A DNA stretch of 7,595 bases, taken from Candidatus Segetimicrobium genomatis (lineage in GTDB: Bacteria > Sysuimicrobiota > Sysuimicrobiia > Sysuimicrobiales > Segetimicrobiaceae). The stretch is taken from positions 1 through 7,595 of the forward strand of contig VBAO01000014.1 of the NCBI GenBank assembly GCA_005883865.1, given 5' to 3'. The translations under genes and the position numbers were made by a program. Below are positions 1-5,426 of the stretch, one piece after another. Position 1 is the first letter of the stretch, and each line of letters begins with the position of its first letter. A model generated the notes under the pieces. It did no database searches. It was not told where the DNA came from and saw only the letters and a list, made by a program, of their open reading frames with translations.

Positions 1-195
1 CGCGCGCGCCTCCGCCGCCTTGGCGTCCGCCCGCGCCCGGGCGGCGGTCACCGTCAGGAAGGCATTGAGGGTCGGGTTGAGCCGGTCGACCCGGCTGAGG
101 ACGGCATCGGCCACCTCGACCGGTGAGACCTCACGCGCGCCGATCAACCGCCTGAGTTCTGTCGCAGGCGTAAAACACAGGTCGGGCGTGTCCAT
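1..195 (-). CDS. Amidase-signature family enzyme, N-terminal fragment (continues past left edge)
   Basis: The minus strand from ATG at 195-193 stays open to the window edge and gives the first 65 residues of a protein. The fragment reads like the start of GatA/AtzF-type amidases: ATELRRLIGAREVSPVEV (residues 11-28), then a helix with LSRVDRLNPTLNAFLTV, then an Ala/Arg-rich helix. In this family that N-terminal helical part precedes the Ser-cisSer-Lys catalytic core, which lies outside the window, so activity cannot be judged. Substrate could be Glu-tRNA(Gln) amidation (GatA), a small amide, or an allophanate-like compound; the start alone does not decide. No gatC or gatB is visible next to it, which slightly favours a stand-alone amidase. 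The start is well supported by a GGGAGG ribosome binding site five bases upstream. The gene follows the DUF488 gene by 42 bases on the same strand. Confidence 0.82.
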   Translation of the reverse strand, partial: MDTPDLCFTPATELRRLIGAREVSPVEVADAVLSRVDRLNPTLNAFLTVTAARARADAKAAEARA

Positions 196-200
196 GCTGA

Positions 201-206
201 CCTCCC
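201..206 (-). promoter_or_regulatory. Ribosome binding site of the amidase gene
   Basis: On the minus strand the sequence GGGAGG lies five bases before the ATG at 195. It is a near-perfect Shine-Dalgarno match and fixes the start of the amidase gene. Confidence 0.75.
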
Positions 207-236
207 TTACCGAATCTTGCGTGTGCCTTCCTTTCC

Positions 237-242
237 TTTATA
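237..242 (-). promoter_or_regulatory. Possible -10 element upstream of the amidase gene
   Basis: On the minus strand TATAAA occurs about 42 bases before the amidase start, in an A/T-rich patch that stands out in this GC-rich DNA. It overlaps the TAA stop codon of the DUF488 gene. I see no good -35 match 16-18 bases upstream, so this is only a candidate. Readthrough from the DUF488 gene is an alternative. Confidence 0.3.
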
Positions 243-867
243 AGAGCGGCTTCTGCTCGGCCCGAGGAGAGGAGCGTCGCCCGGGGCGGCGACCCACCGC
301 GGGAGCGCGAGACCCGGGGACCGCGCTGCACCCGGCACGCACGTGATCGGGCGCGCCTGGGTACGAGATCCGGCCCCCGTCGATCTGCGCCCACGGGGTG
401 AGCGCATGGGGATGGGCGTTCCCGGGGCCCATGATGTGCAGGACCTCATCCCCCAACGCCGTGAGGGCGTCCGCGACGAGCGAACGGTGGCAGCGCCACG
501 GGACCGCCTCGGCGCACATGATCGCCCCCGGTCCCTCGTCCCGGGCCAGGGTCCGCAATGCCTCCAGCGCCGCGGGGAATTCGGGGGTTTCCATATAATC
601 CGCAAATCCCCGGAAGCCCGCGTTCCTCCAGGCCGTATTGGTCGAGTCCGCACGCGGCTTCCGGAGCCCCCCGAGGCCGGCCATGTGCCGGTACCGGATG
701 CCTCGGCGGGACAGGTGCCGGCTCAGCGCCTCGCGGTTGAACTGGGGAGCGTGACGCGACCGCGGCACGGTCCGGATATCGACCAGGAGGAGAACCCCGA
801 AGCTCTGGAGCGCAGCGACGAGATCGTCGAAGGGTCGCGTGGAATGCCCGATCGTGTACAGCCGCAT
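238..867 (-). CDS. DUF488 family protein
   Basis: The product is 209 residues. The start at 867 is chosen because it gives the family's hallmark N-terminus MRLYTIGHSTRPFDDLV; the frame is open further upstream, but that stretch is low-complexity Pro/Ala/Arg sequence overlapping the next gene. Other family signatures are LVDIRTVPRSRHAPQFN (residues 28-44), the middle region G64-L65-G66-G67, and MCAEAVPWRCHRSLVADAL (117-135) with Cys118, Glu120, Cys126, His127 and Arg128. The conserved part ends with GGRISYP at about residue 170. DUF488 proteins are small cytosolic proteins of unsettled function; the conserved Cys and CHR residues suggest a catalytic or metal/nucleotide-binding pocket. The last 39 residues (171-209) are Arg/Pro/Gly-rich and look unlike the family. 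The Shine-Dalgarno is weak (AGG four bases before ATG). The gene is probably co-transcribed with the small membrane gene upstream and the amidase downstream. Confidence 0.88.
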   Translation of the reverse strand: MRLYTIGHSTRPFDDLVAALQSFGVLLLVDIRTVPRSRHAPQFNREALSRHLSRRGIRYRHMAGLGGLRKPRADSTNTAWRNAGFRGFADYMETPEFPAALEALRTLARDEGPGAIMCAEAVPWRCHRSLVADALTALGDEVLHIMGPGNAHPHALTPWAQIDGGRISYPGAPDHVRAGCSAVPGSRAPAVGRRPGRRSSPRAEQKPLL

Positions 868-1010
868 CGCCTGCGGAGGGATTTTCCGGAGGGGACCGCA
901 ATGTCCTTTCGTTGCAGCCCCTGGGTTCGCGTAGGCTCGGGCTCGGGCGGGCGTTGCGGGCGCGGTGCTCGCGGGAAGAACGGCGGGGTACGGTGCTGCG
1001 GTGCGGCCTC

Positions 1011-1163
1011 CTACTGGCTGTACCACTCCTGCGTGGCCTTGTCCGTGACCATGGCGGGGGAGACGAGCACCCACCCGGCGACGATCGCGAAGACCGTCAT
1101 CAGGAGACCGAGGACCAGCGGTCTGACGACCGAGGGTCGAAGCGCGCGCTGCAGATATCGCAT
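1011..1163 (-). CDS. Small single-pass membrane protein, 50 aa, unrecognised
   Basis: On the minus strand ATG at 1163-1161 opens a 50-codon frame ending in TAG at 1013-1011. Residues 1-14 are basic (four Arg, no acidic residue). Residues 14-35 form one hydrophobic segment rich in Val and Leu (includes PLVLGLLMTVFAIVAGWVLV). Residues 36-50 form a short polar tail with the order S-P-A-M-V-T-D-K, ending TQEWYSQ. This is the layout of a single transmembrane helix; the positive-inside rule predicts the N-terminus in the cytoplasm and the C-terminal tail outside. A strong ribosome binding site (AGGGAGGG) sits four bases before the ATG, which is the main reason to believe the frame is translated. 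It heads the minus-strand block and is divergent from the glycolate oxidase operon, sharing its intergenic region. I do not recognise a family. It could be an accessory subunit of a membrane complex or a small stand-alone membrane protein. Confidence 0.68.
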   Translation of the reverse strand: MRYLQRALRPSVVRPLVLGLLMTVFAIVAGWVLVSPAMVTDKATQEWYSQ

Positions 1164-1167
1164 CCTA

Positions 1168-1175
1168 CCCTCCCT
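1168..1175 (-). promoter_or_regulatory. Ribosome binding site of the 50-aa membrane protein gene
   Basis: On the minus strand AGGGAGGG lies four bases before the ATG at 1163. It is a strong Shine-Dalgarno sequence and supports expression of a gene short enough to be missed by automatic callers. Confidence 0.65.
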
Positions 1176-1207
1176 AATGCGACCTGGAGCCCAAGAATTC
1201 CTCTCCT

Positions 1208-1242
1208 CCGATCGACTGATTTCATCTCCATCGTTCGATCGG
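1208..1242. repeat. 8-bp inverted repeat in the divergent promoter region
   Basis: CCGATCGA at 1208-1215 is matched by its exact reverse complement TCGATCGG at 1235-1242, with 19 bases between the arms (27 bp centre to centre, about two and a half helical turns). The right arm covers the place where a -35 box for the glcD promoter would sit. This is a reasonable layout for a dimeric regulator site, but no regulator gene is in view, and chance occurrence in GC-rich DNA is possible. Confidence 0.4.
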
Positions 1243-1253
1243 CCTCCAAGGCC
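1241..1253. repeat. 13-bp palindrome (GGCCT-N3-AGGCC) just upstream of the glcD -10
   Basis: Two perfect 5-bp arms, 1241-1245 and 1249-1253, are separated by three bases. The palindrome lies between the expected -35 position and the extended -10 of glcD and overlaps the right arm of the longer inverted repeat by two bases. It could be an operator. With no T run after it, it is unlikely to be a terminator. Confidence 0.35.
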
Positions 1254-1257
1254 CGTA

Positions 1258-1266
1258 TGTTATACT
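1258..1266 (+). promoter_or_regulatory. Extended -10 promoter of the glycolate oxidase operon
   Basis: TGTTATACT contains a TG dinucleotide one base before the hexamer TATACT (1261-1266), a good match to an extended -10 element. The region 17-18 bases upstream (around 1237-1243) has no clear TTGACA, which extended -10 promoters tolerate. Transcription would start near 1270-1276, at or a few bases before the GTG start of glcD. It would drive glcD, glcF, glcE, the MFS gene and probably the GH57 gene, since I saw no terminator in the gaps between them. Confidence 0.55.
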
Positions 1267-1275
1267 CAAATCGCC

Positions 1276-2751
1276 GTGCAGCTTGCCGATCTCCGCCATC
1301 GAATCGAAGATCGGACCGCCCTGACGCGGGCGCTGCAGGAGGTCCTGGGATCCGACCGCGTGTTCACCCACCCCGCCGACCTCATCGCCTATGAATACGA
1401 CGGCGCGCAGGTCCTCACCGCCATCCCGGACCTCGTCGTGCTTCCGGGGTCCACGGAAGAAGTGGTCGGGGTCGTCAACGCGGCGCGCCGGCACCGCGTC
1501 CCGCTCATCCCCCGGGGGGCCGGGACGGGGCTCTCCGGGGGGGCGATCACCCCGATCGGCGGGATCCTGGTGTCGCTCGCCAGGATGAAGCGCATCCTCC
1601 ACGTCGACCTCGACAACCGGTGCGCGGTCGTCCAGCCGGGGGTGATCAACCTCGACGTCACGAAGGCCGTGGAAGGCAGCGGGTACTTCTACGCGCCGGA
1701 TCCCAGCAGCCAATCGGCGTGCAGCATCGGCGGAAACGTCGCCAACAACAGCGGCGGCGTCCACACGCTGGCGTTTGGGGTCACGACGAACCACGTCCTC
1801 GGGCTGACCCTGGTGCTCCCCGACGGCTCGGTGGAGCGGCTTGGCGGCCGCGGGGCCGACGAGCCGGGGCTGGACCTCACCGGTCTCGTGGTCGGATCCG
1901 AGGGGACGCTCGGGATCGTCACCGAGGTGACCGTGCGGTTGATGCGGCGCCGCGAAGGCGTGCGGACCATGCTCGGGATCTTCGGGACGATCGCGGAGGC
2001 GAGCCAGGCGGTCGCGGACATCATCGCGTCGGGGATCGCCCCGACAGCCCTCGAGATGATCGATCAGCTGACGGTCGAAGCCGTCGAGCCGGTGGTGCAC
2101 GCGGGGCTCCCGCTGGACGCCGGGGCCATCTTGTTGATCGAAGTGGAAGGGGTCTGTGACGCCATCGACCGGTCGGCGGGAATCGTCGATGAGGTATGCC
2201 GGAAGAACCAGGTCCGCGAGGTTCGCATCGCCCGCACCGAGGAAGAGCGGCACCTGTACTGGGCGAGCCGGAAGGGGGCGTTCGGGGCGATGGGGCGGCT
2301 CGCGCCCAACTACTATCTCAACGACGCGGTCGTCCCGCGGAGCCAGCTCCCGGCGATCATGCGCCAGGTCATGGAGATCGCGCGCCGGCACGGCCTCCGC
2401 GTCGTCAACGTCTTCCATGCGGGGGACGGCAACTTGCATCCGCTCATCCCCTACGATGCGGCCGCGCCGGGAGAGAGCGACCGGGTGCTCAAGGCCAGCG
2501 AGGAGATGCTGGCCGCCTGCGTCGCGGTGGGGGGGACCCTCAGCGGGGAGCACGGGATCGGGATCGAAAAGAACAACTACATGCCGTGGATCTTCTCCGC
2601 CTCCGACCTCGACGCCCAGCGCCGGCTCAAGGCCGCGTTCGATCCGGAGGATCTCATGAACCCCTTCAAGGTGTTCCCCACACCGGTCTCCTGCGGGGAG
2701 CTCATGGCCCGGCGGGCGCCGCGCCTCGCCGCCTCGGGGTTGTGGATCTAG
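1276..2751 (+). CDS. glcD: Glycolate oxidase, FAD-linked subunit GlcD
   Basis: GlcD is the catalytic flavoprotein that oxidises glycolate to glyoxylate; close relatives act on D-lactate or D-2-hydroxyglutarate. The product is 491 residues (E. coli GlcD is about 499). The N-terminal half is a PCMH-type FAD-binding domain: PRGAGTGLSGG at 79-89, a segment ending in GGNVANNSGG at 152-161, and GSEGTLGIVTEV at 207-218. The C-terminal cap has FGAMGRLAPNYYLND, then HAGDGNLHP at 381-389 and SGEHGIG at 423-429; the His and Glu residues of the last two are metal/substrate ligands in the family. I chose GTG at 1276 because homology begins soon after it. The frame is open back to 343, but that part is antisense to DUF488 and to the small membrane gene. 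No Shine-Dalgarno precedes the GTG, and a -10 box ends ten bases before it, so the message is probably leaderless. A D-lactate or D-2-hydroxyglutarate dehydrogenase role cannot be excluded. Confidence 0.93.
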   Translation: MQLADLRHRIEDRTALTRALQEVLGSDRVFTHPADLIAYEYDGAQVLTAIPDLVVLPGSTEEVVGVVNAARRHRVPLIPRGAGTGLSGGAITPIGGILVSLARMKRILHVDLDNRCAVVQPGVINLDVTKAVEGSGYFYAPDPSSQSACSIGGNVANNSGGVHTLAFGVTTNHVLGLTLVLPDGSVERLGGRGADEPGLDLTGLVVGSEGTLGIVTEVTVRLMRRREGVRTMLGIFGTIAEASQAVADIIASGIAPTALEMIDQLTVEAVEPVVHAGLPLDAGAILLIEVEGVCDAIDRSAGIVDEVCRKNQVREVRIARTEEERHLYWASRKGAFGAMGRLAPNYYLNDAVVPRSQLPAIMRQVMEIARRHGLRVVNVFHAGDGNLHPLIPYDAAAPGESDRVLKASEEMLAACVAVGGTLSGEHGIGIEKNNYMPWIFSASDLDAQRRLKAAFDPEDLMNPFKVFPTPVSCGELMARRAPRLAASGLWI

Positions 2752-2763
2752 CCCGCGCCGCCG

Positions 2764-4101
2764 ATGCCCACCGACCAGACCCTGGGTAGCGCAGGGGCGG
2801 AGCCGGCCGCTCAACCGATCCCGCGCCTCGCGATCCCGGAACTGGACCGGTGCATCCAGTGCGGGTTCTGCCTGCCCCACTGCCCGACGTACCGGATCCT
2901 CGGGATGGAAACCGAATCCCCCCGAGGACGGATCCACCTGATCGAGGCGGTGGCGCAGGGCCGGATTCCGATCGACGCCCGGTTCGAAGAACACATGTAT
3001 GTGTGCCTCGGGTGCCGCGCGTGCGAGACCGTCTGCCCTTCGGGCGTCAAGTTCGGCACCATCATCGAAGCGGCCCGGGCTGAGATCGGCCCGACCGGCT
3101 CGCCGGCCGCCCGTCGCCTGACGCGCCTCGCCCTCCGCCACCTGATGCCCTTCCCCGGCAGGCTCAGGCTGGGGGCGGCCCTGCTGCGGCTCTACCAGCG
3201 GAGTCGAGTCGGGACCCTCGCGCGCGCGCTCCACCTGGTGCCGCGGCGCCTGGCGGAGATGGAGGCCCTCCTACCCCCCGTCCCCGACCGCTTCTTTGCT
3301 CCGCCCCAGGAGGTGTTCCCCGCGATCGGCCCGCGCCGGGCGCGGGTCGGGTTGCTGAGCGGGTGCGTGATGAGCCTGCTCTTCGCCGACCTGAACGAGG
3401 CGACGATCCGGGTCCTGCGGCGGAACGGCTGCGAGGTCGTCGTCCCACGCGGCCAGACCTGCTGCGCGGCGTTGAATCTGCACAACGGCGAGCGCGAGGG
3501 GGCGCGCGACATGGCCCGGCGGAACATCGACGCGTTCCTCGGGGCCGGCGTCGATGCGATCGTCATCAACGCGGCCGGGTGCGGCAGCGCGAGCAAGGAG
3601 TACGACGCCCTCCTGCGGGACGATCCGGACTACGCGGAGAAGGCGGCACGGTACAGCCGCCTCTGCCGCGATGTAACCGAGTTCCTGATGGAGCGCGACC
3701 TCGCCGGTCCGCTCGGCGAGGTCCGGGCGCGGGTGACCTATCAGGATCCCTGCCACCTCGTCCACGGCCAGGGGATCCGCCGCCAGCCCCGGGATCTGCT
3801 CCGCCGCATTCCCGGGCTGGAACTCGTCGAGATGGAAGGCTCCGATCGCTGCTGCGGCAGCGCCGGAATCTACAACCTCATCCAGCCGGCGTACTCGCGG
3901 CAGATCCTCGAGGAGAAGATGGCGGCCGTGAAGCAGACCGGCGCCGATCTGGTCGTCGCCCCAAACCCCGGCTGCATGCTGCAGATCGCCTCGGGCATCC
4001 GCGCGTTCGGGCTGGGCACGCACGTCCGCCACCTGATCGACCTGCTCGACCAGGCGTACGCGGCGGGGGAGCGGCCGGGCGGCGCGCGGGATCCGGCATG
4101 A
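2764..4101 (+). CDS. glcF: Glycolate oxidase, iron-sulfur subunit GlcF
   Basis: GlcF carries electrons from the flavin subunits toward the membrane quinone pool. The product is 445 residues (E. coli GlcF is about 407). Two 4Fe-4S ferredoxin motifs lie near the N-terminus: Cys30/33/36/40 (CIQCGFCLPHCP) and Cys81/84/87/91 (CLGCRACETVCP). Two cysteine-rich CCG domains follow: the first with Cys201, Cys233-Cys234 and Cys273; the second with Cys330 (DPCH), Cys363-Cys364-Gly365 and Cys404 (NPGCM). In the first the usual CCG is CCA (Ala235), a conservative change. All expected cysteines are present, so the subunit looks functional. The start lies 12 bases after the glcD stop with no clear Shine-Dalgarno, so it probably depends on translational coupling. 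Its last four bases overlap the start of glcE. Related CCG proteins serve lactate and glycerol-3-phosphate oxidation; glcD and glcE on either side point to glycolate. Confidence 0.94.
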   Translation: MPTDQTLGSAGAEPAAQPIPRLAIPELDRCIQCGFCLPHCPTYRILGMETESPRGRIHLIEAVAQGRIPIDARFEEHMYVCLGCRACETVCPSGVKFGTIIEAARAEIGPTGSPAARRLTRLALRHLMPFPGRLRLGAALLRLYQRSRVGTLARALHLVPRRLAEMEALLPPVPDRFFAPPQEVFPAIGPRRARVGLLSGCVMSLLFADLNEATIRVLRRNGCEVVVPRGQTCCAALNLHNGEREGARDMARRNIDAFLGAGVDAIVINAAGCGSASKEYDALLRDDPDYAEKAARYSRLCRDVTEFLMERDLAGPLGEVRARVTYQDPCHLVHGQGIRRQPRDLLRRIPGLELVEMEGSDRCCGSAGIYNLIQPAYSRQILEEKMAAVKQTGADLVVAPNPGCMLQIASGIRAFGLGTHVRHLIDLLDQAYAAGERPGGARDPA

Positions 4102-5426
4102 CCGGCGACCTCGCCGACCGGGCGCGGGAGATCGTCGGGGCAGCGCACCTCATCACCGATCAGGCGGCCCTGGCGTCGCTTGCCGTGGACGGCGTGCGCC
4201 CCGCCGTCGCGGCGCATCCGGGATCCGGCGAAGAGGCCGCCCGCCTCATGACCGCGGCCGGCGAGCGCGGCGCGGCGGTCCTCCCCCGCGGGGCGGGCGT
4301 GCACCAGCACCTCGGCGGGGTCCCGGCGCGCGCCGACCTGGTGATCGATACCCGGCGCCTCTCGGGGATCACCGACTACGTGCCGGCCGACTACGTGGTG
4401 GCGGCGCGCGCCGGGACCCCGCTCCGCGACCTGCAGGCGGAGCTCGGCCGGCACACCCAATGGCTCCCGCTCGATCCCCCGGGCGGCGGGGCCGCCACGA
4501 TCGGCGGGCTCATCGCGGCCAACCGGAACGGACCGCGGCGGTTGCTCTACGGCTCGATTCGCGACATGTTGATCGGCATCCGGGTCGCGCTGCCCACGGG
4601 CGAGGTCATCAAGGCGGGCGGCAAAGTCGTCAAGAACGTCGCCGGCTACGACCTCACGAAGATGTTCATCGGGTCGCTGGGGTCGGCGGGCGTGATCGTC
4701 GAGGCGACATTCAAGATTTCGCCGTTTCCCGGCGACGGCCAGACCATCCTCGTCACGGTCCCGACTCGGGCCGCCGCCCACGAGCTCACGACGGCGATCA
4801 TGCGCTCCTACCTCCTGCCCGCGGCGCTCGAGGCGGCGGACCCCCACGCCCTGCGGCACGTCACGAAGGCCGCCGGCGTGACCGCGCCGGACCCGAATGC
4901 CTGGGGGGTGCTGGTCCTCGCGGAAGGCCTGGCCGAGAGCCGGGTGCGCCACGTCGATGAGATGCGGGCGCTCGCAGGATCCCGGGGCCGCATCGAGGTG
5001 CTGGAGGGCGCGGCGCACACCGCCCTGTGGCGGGCGGTCGCCGAGTTCCCGTCCCCCGACGCCCACCCGGCCGGGGTGATCTTCCGGGCCGGCGGGCCGA
5101 TCGCGCGCTGGGCCGATCTCGCATCCGGCGCGCAGGAGGCCGGGGCGCCGGCGGGTCCCGTCGGGGTCCTCGCGCACGCGGGGACCGGGGTGCTCTATGC
5201 CGCCTGCGCGGCGGCGGACGGACCGTCCGTGGCCGCCTCCCTCGGCGCCGCCGCATCGGCCGCCGGCGGCTACGCCGTGGTCGAGGCGGCGCCGCCCGCG
5301 CTGAAGCCGCACCTTCCCCTGTGGGGTCCCCCACCGGGCGGGCTCGAGCTGATGCGCCGCCTGCGCGAGAAGTTCGATCCCCGGGGGATCATGGTTCCGG
5401 GGCGGCTGGGGTGGGGGCTCTCGTGA
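4098..5426 (+). CDS. glcE: Glycolate oxidase, FAD-binding subunit GlcE
   Basis: GlcE is the second FAD-domain subunit, required with GlcD and GlcF for glycolate oxidase activity in E. coli. The product is 442 residues, longer than E. coli GlcE (about 350). The FAD-binding part includes LPRGAGVHQHLGG (62-74), PGGGAATIGGLIAANRNGPR (128-147), the GlcE-typical region 158-190 (MLIGIRVALPTGEV, then GGKVVKNVAGYDLTKMF) and GSLGSAGVIVEATFKISP (192-209). The C-terminus, MRRLREKFDPRGIMVPGR, is the standard family ending. The phosphate-binding loop is unusual: most relatives have a Gly-Gly/Ala-Gly-Thr run where this one has G-V-H-Q-H. The Ala/Gly-rich stretch from about residue 330 to 400 is the least conserved part. 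The start ATG overlaps the glcF stop (ATGA), which indicates translational coupling. The stop overlaps the next gene (GTGA). Confidence 0.91.
   Translation: MTGDLADRAREIVGAAHLITDQAALASLAVDGVRPAVAAHPGSGEEAARLMTAAGERGAAVLPRGAGVHQHLGGVPARADLVIDTRRLSGITDYVPADYVVAARAGTPLRDLQAELGRHTQWLPLDPPGGGAATIGGLIAANRNGPRRLLYGSIRDMLIGIRVALPTGEVIKAGGKVVKNVAGYDLTKMFIGSLGSAGVIVEATFKISPFPGDGQTILVTVPTRAAAHELTTAIMRSYLLPAALEAADPHALRHVTKAAGVTAPDPNAWGVLVLAEGLAESRVRHVDEMRALAGSRGRIEVLEGAAHTALWRAVAEFPSPDAHPAGVIFRAGGPIARWADLASGAQEAGAPAGPVGVLAHAGTGVLYAACAAADGPSVAASLGAAASAAGGYAVVEAAPPALKPHLPLWGPPPGGLELMRRLREKFDPRGIMVPGRLGWGLS

Noticed and set aside
20..346. Plus-strand frame of 108 codons at the left edge
   Set aside because: The minus strand here encodes a recognisable amidase N-terminus with a good ribosome binding site; the plus frame is Arg/Ala/Ser-rich without motifs.
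868..1010. Possible terminator or gene between the small membrane gene and DUF488
   Set aside because: I found no stable stem followed by a T run and no plausible short frame with a ribosome binding site; it looks like a plain spacer.
343..1275. Plus-strand open frame upstream of glcD, which would give an 802-residue protein
   Set aside because: This part is antisense to the DUF488 and small membrane genes, is low-complexity and matches no part of GlcD. The GlcD family begins near 1276.
1177..1275. ATG at 1177 as an alternative glcD start
   Set aside because: It would add 33 residues unlike the family, has a CT-rich sequence instead of a ribosome binding site, and lies upstream of the likely -10 box.
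1222..3234. Long minus-strand open frame (670 codons)
   Set aside because: It is antisense to glcD and glcF, rich in Arg/Asp/Pro/His repeats typical of shadow frames in GC-rich DNA, and lacks any recognisable domain.
3870..5312. Long minus-strand open frame antisense to glcE
   Set aside because: Composition is that of a GC-rich shadow frame; glcE on the other strand has clear FAD-domain motifs.
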